Assembly: GCA_004369045.1 (NCBI GenBank)
Contig: ML213507.1
Span: 1,476,914-1,540,913 of the forward strand
DNA from: Heliocybe sulcata
Taxonomy: Eukaryota > Basidiomycota > Agaricomycetes > Gloeophyllales > Gloeophyllaceae
Reading direction: 5' to 3'
DNA: 64,000 nucleotides
Shown one piece after another: positions 1-12,100 of this stretch; position 1 is the stretch's first letter, and each line of letters opens with the position of its first letter. Made by a program: the position numbers and the translations under genes. Below the pieces are notes generated by a model. It was not told the origin of the DNA. It ran no database searches and saw only the letters and a program-made list of their open reading frames with translations.

Positions 1-38
1 TAAGAAACATGACAGAGTATACGTACCTTTCCTGTAGC

Positions 39-167
39 ATGGCGGACGAAGTGAGTGTAGCTGTTGCGAGAAATGAGCGGTGGAAGGAGCTTATATTGGA
101 TCAGGAGGCAATGCCAGCGGAAGAAGTCAGGAGATTGCACTGTATAATGGCCATGCTTGGCAAGTGA
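39..167 (+). CDS. possible last exon of a gene entering from the left
   Basis: A 42-codon open stretch starts at an ATG directly after a pyrimidine-rich CTTTCCTGTAG that looks like a 3' splice site, and ends in TGA. The peptide is charged and helix-like (RNERWKELIL, then MPAEEVRRLH), which is more protein-like than its surroundings. If real, it is probably the C-terminal exon of a gene lying mostly outside the window, so the ATG need not be the start. No family was recognised. It could also be chance. Confidence 0.25.
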   Translation: MADEVSVAVARNERWKELILDQEAMPAEEVRRLHCIMAMLGK

Positions 168-627
168 CGCTTCTTATCCATTTGCCGAAGATCTGCGGGC
201 AGATATGCTGGTTGCTCATTGGTCAACCGGTCGTCGATGGTGACCTGCTGACAAGCTTTTATATAGAGCCATCGTACCGCAAATGTAGAGCGGCTCGAGC
301 TACACCAGCAATTTCAGACGATCTCAAAGTCTGTAGCATCTGCGAAAGGGACTACCCAAGTCCCGGAAGCTGGCGGTTAACGTGAACTGTTGTGGCGCAG
401 TCGTACGACCGTATAACGTCCGCCACAAGCTGGGACAAATATCAGTACTCGAAATTGCCGCTCATTCCCTTTCGATCTCGAAGCTCCTGGACGCAATCTA
501 GAATACTGACTCAGTTTGTATCGCAGCCGGAGCTAAGAGATTTGATGTGATGTCTCCGTATATCCGAGCCTCTGGCATTACAAAACAGTATCCTCCCTGT
601 TTAGCTCTGCTCTACCCGCCATTATCG
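168..627. other. intergenic, nothing recognised
   Basis: No supported gene, RNA or repeat was seen. Open frames here are short and lack domain similarity. Confidence 0.5.
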
Positions 628-1569
628 TCAGGCGAGGAAGCCAGCCACAAGCTGCATGTATCGCTCCCGCTCCTCCCAGAAAGGCGAGTGTGTCGAGTTT
701 GGAAACGTGACCCACTTCACCTTCTGTATCCCGTCAAAGAAAGGTTTCACGACGTAGTCTTTTGATATGTCGTTGGCACCGTTGATGACGAGGGTAGGAA
801 CTTTGATCATGTGGAGGCGGTCAATGATGGACCAATCTTTCAGGATCCTACCCTCATATTAGCAATCAAATGTAGGCATTAATGAATAGGATGCTCACGG
901 AGCCATTGCCACCGTAGGATCGCCGTTCTCTCCGAAGACTTGGTCTAGCGTATCGGTGTACTCTTTCGGGATCGGACGCAGAGTGCACCCATGGACGGCG
1001 TGAAACTGCAGCAGAGCCTCGTGGAACGCCTTCGGATCGGACATGCCCTTCATCATCCCGGCTTTCACCTCGTCCGGGAAAGCCTGCCAAAGCTCCGCGT
1101 TCGCTCGGTTCCACAGGCTCGACGAAGCGAGCGAGTCCGTGAGGATGAGACGTCGAAGCCCCTCTGGCTGCCTCCGCACTGCAAACTCCGAAGCCAGGAT
1201 CCCGCCCCACGAGTGGCCGACGATGCTGAAGGCATCCTCGATTCCCAAGTGTCGGAGTAGGTTGACGAGCTCGTCGATGAAGAGATCGATGGTCCAGAAC
1301 GTGGGAGGCTTGTCTTTGAGATGCGTGGAACGACCGTTGCCGAGCTGGTCGTATAGAATGACGGGGGTGTTATTCTGGGCCAAGAGGTCTGCGAACGGAA
1401 CAAGGTAATCGTGGACCAGTCCAGGACCGCCGTGCAGGGCAATGAGGGGCGGATTGGTGTTGCCCTTCAAGTCACCGAAGACCTTGTAGTATGTATGGAA
1501 AGTATCTCCTTCGTGATCGAAAGGAATGAGACCTCCCTTGAGGGCCATGATGTCAGAATTAAAGGACAC
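628..1569 (-). CDS. proline iminopeptidase-like alpha/beta hydrolase (S33)
   Basis: Two exons (899-1569 and 628-847) joined by a 51-nt intron with a GTGAGC donor and a TGCTAAT branch-like motif give about 296 aa. The family cleaves N-terminal proline or amino-acid amides; fungal members are cytosolic proline iminopeptidase or L-amino-acid amidase-like enzymes. The oxyanion-hole segment HGGPG lies near residue 46 and the nucleophile elbow GHSWGG near residue 118. The acid is expected in NGANDISKD and the histidine in STHSPFWEE near the C terminus, so the catalytic triad is complete. Length fits the family. There is no signal peptide. The exact substrate cannot be told from sequence. The neighbours do not suggest a pathway. 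Confidence 0.85.
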
Positions 1570-2145
1570 GGGATAGAGTCGATTTACGCCGGTCTGAAAG
1601 CTGAGTTAGAACGGCATGGCTGATAATGCGACGGATACTGACCGGGAAGACTCGTTCCTATCTCTTACGGGAACCAGCACGCAGACAGCCCAGTAATATA
1701 TGTGCAAGATACCCCCGGCCATCACGTGTGCTCCTGATATATGGGATTAGAGCTCTTGGAGGCACAAAGCAATGTAAGCGCTTACGAAAGCCCGTAGATC
1801 GCCGTACGCACATCCCAGCCCGAGATGCTCCACGGAATTTCATGAGATGGAGTGTGGCTATGCCATCCTCGCGATCGTCATCAATGTGCTTTGTTCCCGG
1901 CGTTAGTTAAGCGAATCCTGCAACACGGAGTGCAGCCCGAGATCACCGCTATACAGGTTTTAGATCTTCGTGACATGATACCAACCTCCAGTGTACCTTG
2001 CAGCTGTGGACAAGAGTCCTCCAAGTTTATATCCTGGGTGATGCAAGATGCCTGGACAACGGGGTGTCATAGAAGATAGCTGTTTCTCGTGTATTCAGCG
2101 AAACACAGATTAGTGGTACAAATTCAGCATGGACTATCCAGTCTG
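1570..2145. other. intergenic, nothing recognised
   Basis: This separates two same-strand genes. It should hold the hydrolase promoter and the 3' end of the next transcript's unit, but no clear TATA box or other motif was seen. Confidence 0.5.
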
Positions 2146-2969
2146 TTAGTCACGTCCCAATAGCCAGTCCTCCGACACTTGCTCCAGTTCCTCCGCAGTC
2201 ATATTCGCGTTCAGAAACTCAGTCATCGACATCGAGCGGTACTTGCCACTCGGGACGAGTGACTTCGCGTTACTCTCCGCGGGCTGCTCTGCACAAAGAC
2301 ACGGTTCGGTACTCCGCCACTTGGAATAGATGACGCGATGCTCACCTGGCTGGATCCCCCCTCCCAGGCTGAAATCGGGATACAGGAACTCCCGCTCCCG
2401 CTTCCTCTCGAGCTCTTCTGCCTCTAGAGCCTTGGAAGTGATACAAACCAGCGGCGACGAAGGATCATGGCGACGCGAGACTCTCAAGAACGCGGCAAAG
2501 TGGTCCACGTGGATCCAGTTATTCACGTTTAGGAGCGAGAACGTGGGGTGGCTGTACAATACGGGTGGAAGGAGCTGTGGAATCTGATTTCAACTTGCGC
2601 ATCAATAGAGAAGGGAGAGAGATGGACGTACGAAGTTCCGGTATGCCAGAACTTGGGCGATGGTAGCATTTAGGATAACCATATCCCGTTCACTTGAGGG
2701 CACGGCATTGCCACTCTTGATGTACATATACAAGGCCAGCGTGCCTTCCGTAGCCCAGGGAGACGGCGTGGACAAGCAGAATATGGACCCATCAGGGTCG
2801 ACTACCGAGCGGAGGGATCTGGGGAAAACCTAGCGTACATGTCTTCAAAATTAGCTGTCAACACCGGGGTAGAGCACGGAAAACGTACAGCGTCCCGGTA
2901 CTCTGTCAAAAAGCTTGGTAGGTTCAGATTCTCGTAATGACCGAGCGGAGTCATTGAATGCGATGCCAT
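2146..2969 (-). CDS. hypothetical protein, three exons
   Basis: Exons 2889-2969, 2632-2829 and 2146-2583 join in phase 0 (27, 66 and 146 codons) to give 238 aa. An in-frame upstream ATG at 2996 would add nine residues. The donor GTACGT and acceptor CAG are canonical at the second intron; the first uses GTACGT and CTAG. The protein is soluble, has no signal peptide or membrane segment, and carries an internal charged stretch (EAEELERKREREF). I did not recognise a family. The consistent splice phases and protein-like composition are the support. No functional hint comes from neighbours. Confidence 0.6.
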
Positions 2970-4770
2970 GGTGGACAGTTCGATCAGACAACCCACGATG
3001 CATTTACTGCTTTATACTGGCGACCCGGTGTGGCACTTCCCTGAGTTGGGCCACGGAAGCCACACAGGGTGGGAAATGTGGCACGCGGACTTGCCAGCCG
3101 GGACAAGGACAACGGGCGTGGCAACCAGAGACCAGAGCGACTGGAGCATGGACGGGCAACGGTGCCACAGGGACCAGCAAGAATGGAGCGGAACACGCAG
3201 CATGCTCCTTGGCCACATACCCTAGCTCAGGCCGGGCATTTCCAGGGTAGCAGATCGATACCTCCGTTTTTTTTTCGCACTCCAATAAAGCGACACAGCG
3301 GCTCTGCGGCGAAAGGTCCGTGTCACCAGATTGGTGGCCTCGTGCGGTACGTGCCTGTGGCAGAGTTCACGTCGCACGTCGTCAAGATAATATGCCACCC
3401 CTCACCACTTGAATCCGCACTCGACTGCAGCGACTTCTCTTTCCCAGTCTTCCTTCACCTGTCACCGGTATGGAGTTTGTCTCGGAGCTTTAGCTGGCTC
3501 GTCTGCCATATCCCTCTACAACCCAAAGGTATCAGCGGTGAGCGGGAAGAATCAGGGTACCATTCATGGTACAGAACGCATCCGTCTGCCTGGGCGTCCT
3601 TAGAGAAGTCATCTGACAGCGAAGTTCGACTGGCCCTGTCCGGGGAGAAGTAGTCACGATATTCGTTGACTCTTGGATACCAGTGGCGGCTGCTGCTACA
3701 CCGCAGCTCAAGACTGCCACATAGGACCGGACTCCGTCAGATTCACCTCGTCTCTACATTCCCGCAAAGCGAGAGTCGAGGCGATCCTTTGGCTCTTGAG
3801 GTCTTGGATCCCAAGTGACCGTAGTGATATCGGGATGATCGCTCTAAAAGCTGGGGGTGGACTGCGCAGAGGTGAATATGACGTCCGCGTACCGCGCGCT
3901 GACCGTGCCTCATGACAGCACTAACAAAACGTGCAGCTCCTGGCCTGTCAGTCTGAATAACCATTATCTGCGCTCGTTAACGGTACGGACCACTCACACA
4001 TGATCCAGGCCGAGGTTGCCTATCACGAGTCACAATTTATCGACCGCATACTACCCTCGAGCTGCTGCCAGAATCACTCGACGATCGAGGAGGAACTTGT
4101 TCCGCGGGGATACTTGGTGGCTGTACGTCGCGATCCTCCGCTCTGGATCGAGTACGGTGCGCGCACAGCTTCGTCGGAACGCCGGTGTTGCTTCTCATGG
4201 TAATGAAGATGCGTCGGGCTTTGGCTTGAAGGCAGCGATATCTTGCCGAGCATTATCGAGGTTTGAGGTACAGGAAGAGGTGCCCAACACGGCGGCGGCG
4301 AACCGTAAGCCTTGTCAGACGTTTGGGTCAAAATCAGACTTCAAGCTTCAGCAGCGGTGCGGATGCAGCTTGCCTTGACTGGCAGGAGCACCGCCGAATA
4401 TACATGCCCGGACTGGACCTGTTAGTGAACAATGAGCAGTGTACTTCAGATGGATATCGGGAAGGTGGGACTCAAACCCTACGAACCCTTCTCCTCCTTC
4501 CCTTCGAACACAAGAAGATCACAACAACAGCAGATACAGAAGAACCAGATCAATCGTGAAGAACAATCACCCATCCCGATTACTGATTCATTTCTGCTTC
4601 CTACATTAGAGCACTAGGAGAGTGTACATTATCCGAACGCATTGATACAACAGATTAGTCGATACATTTGGCGCCTTCAATATTCCTGGATCACCATGTT
4701 GTCCAAGATGAAACATAGAAAGAAAAGGGAGAAAAAAGAGATAATCAGCCAAGTCCAACGGGGGAAAAGA
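2970..4770. other. 1.8 kb gene-poor stretch
   Basis: Several overlapping open frames occur here on both strands. None shows a domain, a sensible exon chain or agreement between frames. An isolated T-arm-like motif near 4460-4480 on the minus strand has no tRNA body around it. I call nothing here. Confidence 0.5.
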
Positions 4771-6165
4771 CTACCCGCCCACCCCACTCAAGACCTTAAA
4801 CACCTCGCCCTGCCTCTCCCTGAATGCCCGCAGCCTCGTCAACCCCAGCGCGAGCCCATTCACCCGATTCGCAAACGCCACCGCCCGTCCTTCAACGCTC
4901 CTCCTCCCTCCTCCCCCTTCCTCCCTCTCTCGCTCGTTCCGGACATGATGCCCCACGCCCTTCTCGAGCATGTACCGCACCCTCTCGAGTCGAGGCGGAG
5001 GAATGTCCTCCCCGCGCGCCGCCAGCCGCATCGCATCCTCATCATCCTGCTCCTCCATCTCCCTCGCCGCGTTCCCAATACTCGCGAGCTCGATCATGAA
5101 CGGCTTCAGCTGCCGCGGACACTCCGCCAGCGTCAGCGTCTGGCCTAGCACACCCAGCACATCGCCGTCGTTCGTCACACACGTGGTCGCGACCTCGAGA
5201 ATAGCAAAGGAGACGGCGGCAAAGTACGCCCGGGGCGGGTCGACGGCGAGGAGATGCCGGATGGAGGGCTGCCGCTCGAGGACGTCGGCGAGGGAGGCGT
5301 ACAGGGTCTCGCGGATGAGCTCAATGGCAGGAGAGTGGGGAGTGAGAATAGAGGGCGAGGGCGGGCGGGAGATGGGGGACTTGGGGTCGATGAATTCGGT
5401 ATTGGAGGCAGCGGGGGAGAGGTAGCCATTTGAGGTCGTGGACGTTGTGCGGGTATGCGTGTGCGCGTAGGAGGGCGCTTGGGGGAGGTCGCCCGGGTCG
5501 GATCGCGGTGAAGGGTGCGGCGAGGTGGTGGTGGGCGAGGGCGAGGGGTCGTACGCTGGCGGAGGCTGGAAGCTCGCCCTGACTTTCCGAGTTGGCGCGC
5601 TCGGGCCCTCTCCTGCATCAATCGCCGCCTGCAAATCCCCCCCATACCGCTCCTGAAAGCTCCTCCTCTGACTAATCTCAATCGCCACCGCCCGTAGATC
5701 CGCAGCTATCCTCGACAAATTGGGATTCGTCGGCTGGGCGAGGGGCGGGAGGCTGCAGATGATGCGGGCGAGGTCGTGCTGGTGCTCGGGAGCCAGGTTC
5801 TGGATCTCAGGAACGGTGTTGGCCCAGACGGAGAGGAAGGCGATGAAGGCGGGCGGACAGTTGTCGCCGGAGAGTTGCATTGGCGGAGTGGATTTGTTCA
5901 CGCGAGGGAGAGGGACCGAGGGCGGGTTGGTGGTACAGCGGAGGGCAGCAAAGTACAAACATAGTGCGGGGCCTGGAGAGCGTTAGTGGAACTCAGTCAA
6001 TAGTGGATTGACTCACGCACCTGTGATCATGAGATCGCCCTCCGCGCTGCTGAGCATCTCGACATCGAGCAGACGCTCGACCTTTGCCTGCGTGAGGGAG
6101 GACTTGAGGTAGCTGTGGAAGCTGTTCTGAACATAGTCTTCTGATAGACGTTCCGATTCTGCCAT
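4771..6165 (-). CDS. hypothetical protein with Pro/Ser-rich linker
   Basis: A short first exon (6021-6165, starting MAESERLSEDY) joins a long second exon (4771-5972) across a 48-nt intron. The phase-1 join reads ITG/PAL and gives 448 aa. The N-terminal part is helical and includes a hydrophobic ALCLYFAAL segment just after the junction. Residues about 170-265 form a Pro/Ser/Thr-rich, probably disordered linker. The C-terminal part is again helical, with a hydrophobic AYFAAVSFAILEVATTCV stretch and an Arg-rich, Gly-rich patch. The architecture (folded part, disordered linker, folded part) suggests an adaptor or scaffold, but this is inference. No family was recognised. It looks like a conserved fungal unknown. 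Confidence 0.7.
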
Positions 6166-6544
6166 GGCGTGATGAAGCGTGTGCGAGAGGATCGTGCGCG
6201 TCTTTTGAAGCAGTGGCTGAGGCAAAGCGCTGCACCGCCTCCATTCCATGTCATCGCGCCCACGTGGGAGCACAGCTTCGGCATGACTCAGTGCCGGCTT
6301 GGCTTTGCATTGCCCGTACCTGCCTGCGCCCGAACATGGCTCGAGAGGAGTAGTGTACTCTTTAGCATAGGATATTACCGCAAGGGTGTTTTCTGATCAG
6401 AAATACCGCCTGCGAAAGGGAGTCACTTGTGATTGGCTGACGATAGACTGGGAGGAGGTCTATAAACAGCTTAGGCAGACCTGTATCTCATGTCCAGAGA
6501 AGGGGAGTAGACGGCTGATTGGCTGGCTTCGCGACATCCATTGC
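6166..6544. other. intergenic upstream of the 4771-6165 gene
   Basis: This is the presumed promoter and leader of the minus-strand gene starting at 6165. No clear core motif was found. Confidence 0.4.
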
Positions 6545-7130
6545 AACTGTATGGTTGTGATGCAAGTATACGCGTACCACCCTTGCATGTAAAAGAATTG
6601 TCGTCCGGGCTCCTCGGTAACAAGGACTGTCTTGACCTCCTGTGGCTAGGCCGCAGCGGAGCCATAGTTACGCGTGGATCCCAGACACAAAAGAAAGAAC
6701 AAGACAGATGAAGGATAACAGGGAGTAGCTGGCGTACATATATGCGCCTTCTAATATTTCTGTTCTTTCTAATACAGCCATCGCCTATTGCTGAGATCGG
6801 TTTCCTGCAGGTGTACACCGACGGGTGTCCAGTCCGGACAGTCGGATGCGCAAGAGAATCTTCGACACTCAGAGGGTAGCGGACGACCTGACACTAGCTG
6901 AGAGAATGCAGAGGCTGGTATGCATGACGCCTAGGGTACGGAATGGACGAGCCAGCGGTGAAAGGGAGGGGAGCGGAGGGACGGAAGAGAGAAACGGGAA
7001 GGGAGAGTCGCAATAACGTCCCCTTTATATATGGAGGACGCGTACGCACGGATCATCCGAGTTTTGTGAACTGACATTGCTGGGATGGACGACGCGTCAT
7101 GGACGTGACCGACTCGTGGCGGCTGGCGGT
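6545..7130 (-). repeat. left arm of a head-to-head duplicated TATA unit
   Basis: Read on the minus strand this segment is a diverged copy of 7300-7890 read on the plus strand. Shared blocks occur in the same order: a GTCACG...ATGACGCG upstream block, GGATGATCCGTGCG, CATATATAAAGGGGACG, a CT-rich leader, TGTCCGGACTGGAC, CCTGCAGGAAA, a GTACGCC block, CTGCGGCCTAGCCAC, and CGTATACTTGCAT. The ordered collinear blocks show common descent. A frame covering 6471-6818 stays open and shares short matches (IYVR, GTRILAS) with the other arm. Whether it encodes a peptide or an RNA is unknown. Confidence 0.65.
7024..7031 (-). promoter_or_regulatory. TATA box of left duplicated unit
   Basis: The minus strand reads CCATATATAAAGGGGACG followed by a CT-rich leader. 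The same arrangement is conserved in the right arm, which argues that it is a working or recently working core promoter. Confidence 0.55.
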
Positions 7131-7299
7131 CACATGCCCCTTTCCCAGGCCCGGGACGTTTGCTATGACAGTACTATGGCAAAGACTTCGTCGTGGATGA
7201 ATTAATGAATTTTATTGCATGCAGTAGTCCTCAACATTTTAGCTGGGCTTGTCTCAGATAAAGGATGGCAGGGCGGGCACTAGCGGCAAACGATGAACG

Positions 7300-7890
7300 A
7301 GGTCAGCCGTGACGTGACGGTCCACCGCTCACGGGTTTGTCACGTTTATGACGCGTCCATCCCGACGATGCCACTTCACATGCCACTTCACGAAAATCGG
7401 ATGGTCCGTGCGCAGGCGTCCTCCGCATATAAAGGGGACGCCCTTGCATCCCTCTTATGTCTCCCTCCGCTCCCTCCTTTCCCCGCTCGCCCACCCCTAC
7501 ATACACCAGACGTGGTGTACATCCCGCACACTGAGCTTATCTCAGGTGCTTTGCTACGCCGAATCATCTCCTGCGCCTCCGGCTGCCCGGACTGGACGAC
7601 ACGTCCGCGTGCACCGGGACCTGCAGGAAATCAATATAGCGATGGATGATGGGTCCTGCATCGGATATCGGAAGGCCCATATACGTACGCCGCCATCTTC
7701 CTATTATCCCCTCCTCTGTCCAAGTCAGACCCTGTATTATAGCTCTGGAGTCTACGCATATCTGCGGATCTGCTGCGGCCTGGCCACGGAAGATCAAGAC
7801 AGTCAAGCTTGTTGCTGAGGAGCGAGGGTGGCAATGCCACCACAATGGCACGCATATACTTGCATCGAAGTCGTACAATATTCGAACGTC
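7300..7890 (+). repeat. right arm of a head-to-head duplicated TATA unit
   Basis: This is the plus-strand partner of 6545-7130. Order of parts: upstream block with GTCACGTTTATGACGCG, TATAAA at 7428, a CT-rich leader, the conserved CCGGACTGGA at 7587, CCTGCAGGAAA near 7620, the GTACGCC block, GCGGCCTGGCCAC, and CGCATATACTTGCAT near 7850. The frame matching the open frame of the left arm is open from 7646 to 7906. A longer frame (about 156 codons, 7348-7818) in this arm is interrupted by stops in the other arm, so it is less likely to be the conserved product. No known family was recognised. Confidence 0.65.
7428..7433 (+). promoter_or_regulatory. TATA box of right duplicated unit
   Basis: The context is CCGCATATAAAGGGGACG followed by a long pyrimidine-rich leader, the same as in the left arm. 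Confidence 0.55.
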
Positions 7891-8332
7891 CCTATTACTC
7901 TCGTGAGTGCGCAATTTCTCTTCATCGGACGTGGGTTATGGGCTTTATTGCAATGATGTCCACATGAAGAAAGCATGTTATGGCACGACTGCCCCTCGCA
8001 TCATGGTGCTGGTGCCGACGCTGACAGGACCATTTACATGGGAGTTTATATCGACCAACCAAGGCTTGCTACTCGTTGCTCTACCGAATGTGCGCGGTCT
8101 TGCCGACTGCTTGTCCCGGGCAATAACAATAATCATAGAACATAGAGACACAACAGTGATATCAAAGCATCACGAAAGCAAGGTCGACATAACAGTCCAT
8201 AAACGACACATGAATGAGCATTAAACCCGACTATCGACAACTGGCTCAAGAAGGTACAGGCTCTGTGCTCTATCCCTATCTGCAAAGTACCTGGCATGCG
8301 GAATTAGTCGTGGAGTAGGAAACATCACCTCG
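7891..8332. other. intergenic, nothing recognised
   Basis: This lies between the right arm of the duplicated unit and the 3' end of the minus-strand gene at 8333. Nothing supportable was seen. Confidence 0.4.
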
Positions 8333-9136
8333 CTAGAACCCGGCCAAACACCCCTCGTCCTTCACCTCGAGCTCACAACTCTTCAGCCTACACGCCCGTA
8401 TAGCCTTGAACCGCCCATCCTCCTCATCTCCGCCTACTACCCTCGTTCTGCTCCGGCTTTTGCGTCGGAGTTTCGGACGCTCCTCGACAGGCGGAGGCGA
8501 GTACGGAAGCGACAGCGAATGGGGTGAATGAGGCAAGAAGGCGAGGTCAGGCTCAGTGAGAAAGTCGTCGAGGGACCGGTACGTCGCCTGCGAGTTCGGT
8601 ATGGCGAGCGGCGGGCGGAACCAGGGCGAGGACGGGGAGACGTCGAGCTCGCAGAGAAGCGGCACGATGCTGCTGTCGGATTCGTCGGACTCGGAGGAGA
8701 GGTCGGGGATGAGCGCGGGCACGGGGTGGATGTTTGGGGAGAGGGAGGCGGGGGAGCGTGAGCGTGAGTGCGAGGGACGGTGTGAGAAGACGGGTATGTC
8801 ATCCGCCGACGATCCTCCCTTGTCGGACACGGGCTGCTTCGGATGGCGTCACGGGTCAGCTCTGCTCTTATCAGGCGCGGGGGAAGTGCTCACCTGCGCG
8901 ACGCGCGGGTGGACGTGCCTGCCCGCTGTGTCGGCTGGGGGGTACGTCCTGCCAGGGCATCCGCGGGCAGGCAGCGCGCACGCGTTCGGGGCGACGACGA
9001 TGGGGGAGCGGTCGTAACTGGCGGGGGAGTGGGCGGGGAAGGAGCGCGTAAGGGTGGGTGAGGGCGGGAAGTGGACTTGGACGTGACGCGGGCGCGCAGC
9101 CCTGGAGGGTTTGAGGATGGGGCGGGGCTGGGACAT
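8333..9136 (-). CDS. conserved basidiomycete protein, RPILKPS start
   Basis: Exon 1 (8894-9136, 81 codons) joins exon 2 (8333-8836) in phase 0 across a 57-nt intron, giving 248 aa. The N terminus begins MSQPRPILKPS, then HVQVHFPPSP and YDRSPIVVAPN, a segment I recall from uncharacterised basidiomycete proteins. The middle is acidic and Ser-rich (SSESDESDSS). The C terminus has a basic RRKSRSRTR patch followed by KAIRACRLKSCELE. The composition suggests a largely disordered regulatory or nuclear protein, but this is inference and the function is unknown. Only the family resemblance is from memory. The splice join is seen directly. Confidence 0.65.
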
Positions 9137-12100
9137 TATGCGGTGGGGTTGGTGTCTGTCGTGAGGGTATACGTGGCGACGCGACCGGGGGGCCAGTGTT
9201 AACAGGACATAAACGCGGCCATGGTGAGGGTGGTCTAGTGTAGGTTTACGATGTTGCTAGAGTTATAACAGATGAGAGGCCGGGGTGTGCGGAGGTAGAG
9301 TAGCAGGAATCCGAGAAGATTGACTGCCCTGGCACGTTGCTGGTGAACTGTCAACGGCCACGCGCTGACCCAGGCAAGCCTGCTACGGGTCCTAGTCCAG
9401 CTGCAGATGCGAGAGCGCGCTCGCTGGCGAGTTGCTTGATGACTGTACACTGCAGCAGAGAGCTAGGCGGTGCTTGTAAATTTATGGCGACCAGGGCGGT
9501 GGAGGCGGAGCCTCCGGCACCGGGCGGCACTATGTTCACACGCATGACGTAGCGGGCGCACTCCGGGTGGCTGTGCACCGCCGACCTTCCTTTCCTTCAT
9601 CTCTCTTGTTGCGGATTTATTATCGCCGACAGCACTTTTTGTTGCGATACACGTTTGATCTTTCATTCCCGCCAGTGGGTGCTTGTTGTGAAGATGGCAG
9701 GCTGTGTTAAAATGCTTTACGTCTGCGATAAGGCCAAGCACCCTCGAGGACGGCCCGCCCTTTTGTTTCTCCAGAAACCGCAATCCGATGGTACTCCGGA
9801 GGCTTTGTGATACTGAGAATACAGTTGCATGTCGCGTGCTAATCCTCCGATAGACTTTGTTTTAGCTCAGACTCACTTCACACCAGGCGGTCATGGGTTA
9901 CGTGCTCCCTTCTCGCGCGTGAAGGTCATCCAGAAGTCTGTGCTTTCTCTCCGTCCATAAAGGTCTCACCGTATACCCGATAGATGGCGAGATGTATCGT
10001 CCAATGGCACGGCTTACGTCCGAGTCTCGACTTGCACGTCCACACTCCTCCACGTCCCCGGAAAACTTCAATCAACAGCACATCGTGTTGATTATGTTCT
10101 GCCCTCTCCTTCTGCACCGAATTCCGCATGACGTACGACCTTCTCATCGAAATGCTTCTCATCGGGACACTCGATCACAGAGTAAGTTATGACCTTAAAC
10201 CGCCTCATGGCCCCCTCCTTCCCTCTTCCGCCATCCCCCTTGTCAACTAGATGCATCGCCATGCGCCTGGGCCAACAGGCCTCCTTCCGGAATTCCGCTG
10301 TATGAGATGTGAATCGCATCCTTATTGGCCAGCGCTCCGGGACGCTCAGGACATCTACGACCCAGAACGCTCGGATGACACGCAGAGTGCTAACTTTAGC
10401 GGCTTGTCAAAGTTCGCGTTGCGGGTGTGATGTTTCGACCGGCCTAGGACTCTCGCGTTAGTCCGCTGATTACTCGTCCCTGCAGATACCCTCGGGCGAC
10501 ACGCCTATCGTCCAATGTCTGCACAGATGGGTGAGATATCCTTGCCATGTCTGCGGGGTTAGAGCCGCGGCTCACGCAAGATGGGTCCTAGTGAGTCGGA
10601 GAGATAATCGAGAAGCGCGGCCGCGACCACTGGCGTTAATCCTAGTGGCCACAGCCCGTTGTCCGAACTGCCGGACTACGCACGGTGGGTACTGCCTGAT
10701 GGAACTCAGATATGAAAAGGTCTCAGCCAGTAGCGTTAACCTGTCCAGTATCTGCGGGGATAGACGCACCTCACGCACAGTGGGTGCTTGTGGGCCACTG
10801 GGACAGACGCCACAGGGGCCATAACGCGGGGAGCCGATGGCTACTTGGTGGCACACACGGCCAATGTTGTCGACAATATTGCTTCTCGCAATTCGCGGCA
10901 CAATCTACTCCCGAAGGAGGGCTCTGTTCTTGAAGCGAGGTGCGCCGTCGTCTTATGTATCCTCCATTCTAGTTTAATCATAGACCGCGAACGGATCAAT
11001 CATTAGTTTCACGCCGATTGTGCTGCGGGGAAAAGGCGGTGGACGCACGCTTGGGCTCTGCGGCGTCATGGGCGACGTATACGCGGATGGCGTCCGTTCT
11101 CTCGTTCTTCGGCGTGAACCTGAGTGAGGTGATCCGTTCGTGGGATATGGTCTTCCCGGGATGAAGGAGGTGAGGAATGCCACGCCCGACGTCTGGAGCT
11201 CTCTTCTACCCGCCGACGATGCGCTTGAGCTTTGATTATGCAGATGTGGTCTATGCATGGGTTGAAAGCACCAGGCCTAGCTGAGTCCCACGGCTATACA
11301 ATGGTGCTCCTGATGATCACATCAATACGCGACATGTGTACGGCAGGTCGTCATCAGTCGCCTTTACATTTATGTTCACATCTGAGTTGTGATAGTAGGC
11401 AGTTCCGTCATCGCCCTCGTGGATTGTTGAGTGGCTGGAGTGGGACAGGCCCACAGATCTCTCGTCGCCGTCAACATGCTTCCTTGCATACCCTCGTATC
11501 TGCGGCGGCGGCACCCAATCCTGTCTTCGAGAATGGATTCGCAAGTCATGGCGAGGTCTGAATCGGAAGACGATATTGATCTTCAAATGGACGATCAAAT
11601 TGGGATGCAAGAGGAGCCAATCCTTCCCTATTCGCCTCCTCGCTGTCGTAACCCTTTCTGACCTTTTGCGAGGACAGAGCATCCTTACGCGGCAGGTCCT
11701 TGCGATGTGCAAGAGATAATGAGGTAGCGTTAGTCCCTACAGGGACGATAGTATGAGGTGCGGTTGGGTGCTTGGTGGCACTAAGGATCAGCCTCAATCG
11801 CTATTGACGCTACCGGAGAACTTCCTCCCACATTGGCGCCATACACTCGCCTGCGGCGGCTGGAATGGAGACGAGGATGCGATAAGGTATGGCCCTCGGT
11901 ACGTTCTGTTGTTGTTCTTGGAGAGGATGACGAGCTACACAGCACCATGGATCAACATGACAGCGGAGAACGAATGCAGACACTGCTCAGTGCTGACTAC
12001 GTCCTGCATTGTGCAGCCAGTTATATAAGACGGGGCGCTTGGTGTGTTCTATTCCTATCCTCCTCCATGCCGGTATAATCATAACCCGAGAGTGGCTCAA

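Noticed and set aside
3069-3653. 194-codon plus-strand frame in the 3-4.7 kb interval
   Set aside because: It has no domain, no splice support and overlaps other equally long frames on both strands.
4455-4500. T-arm-like GGTTTGAGTCCC on the minus strand suggesting a tRNA
   Set aside because: No acceptor, D or anticodon arm can be placed around it.
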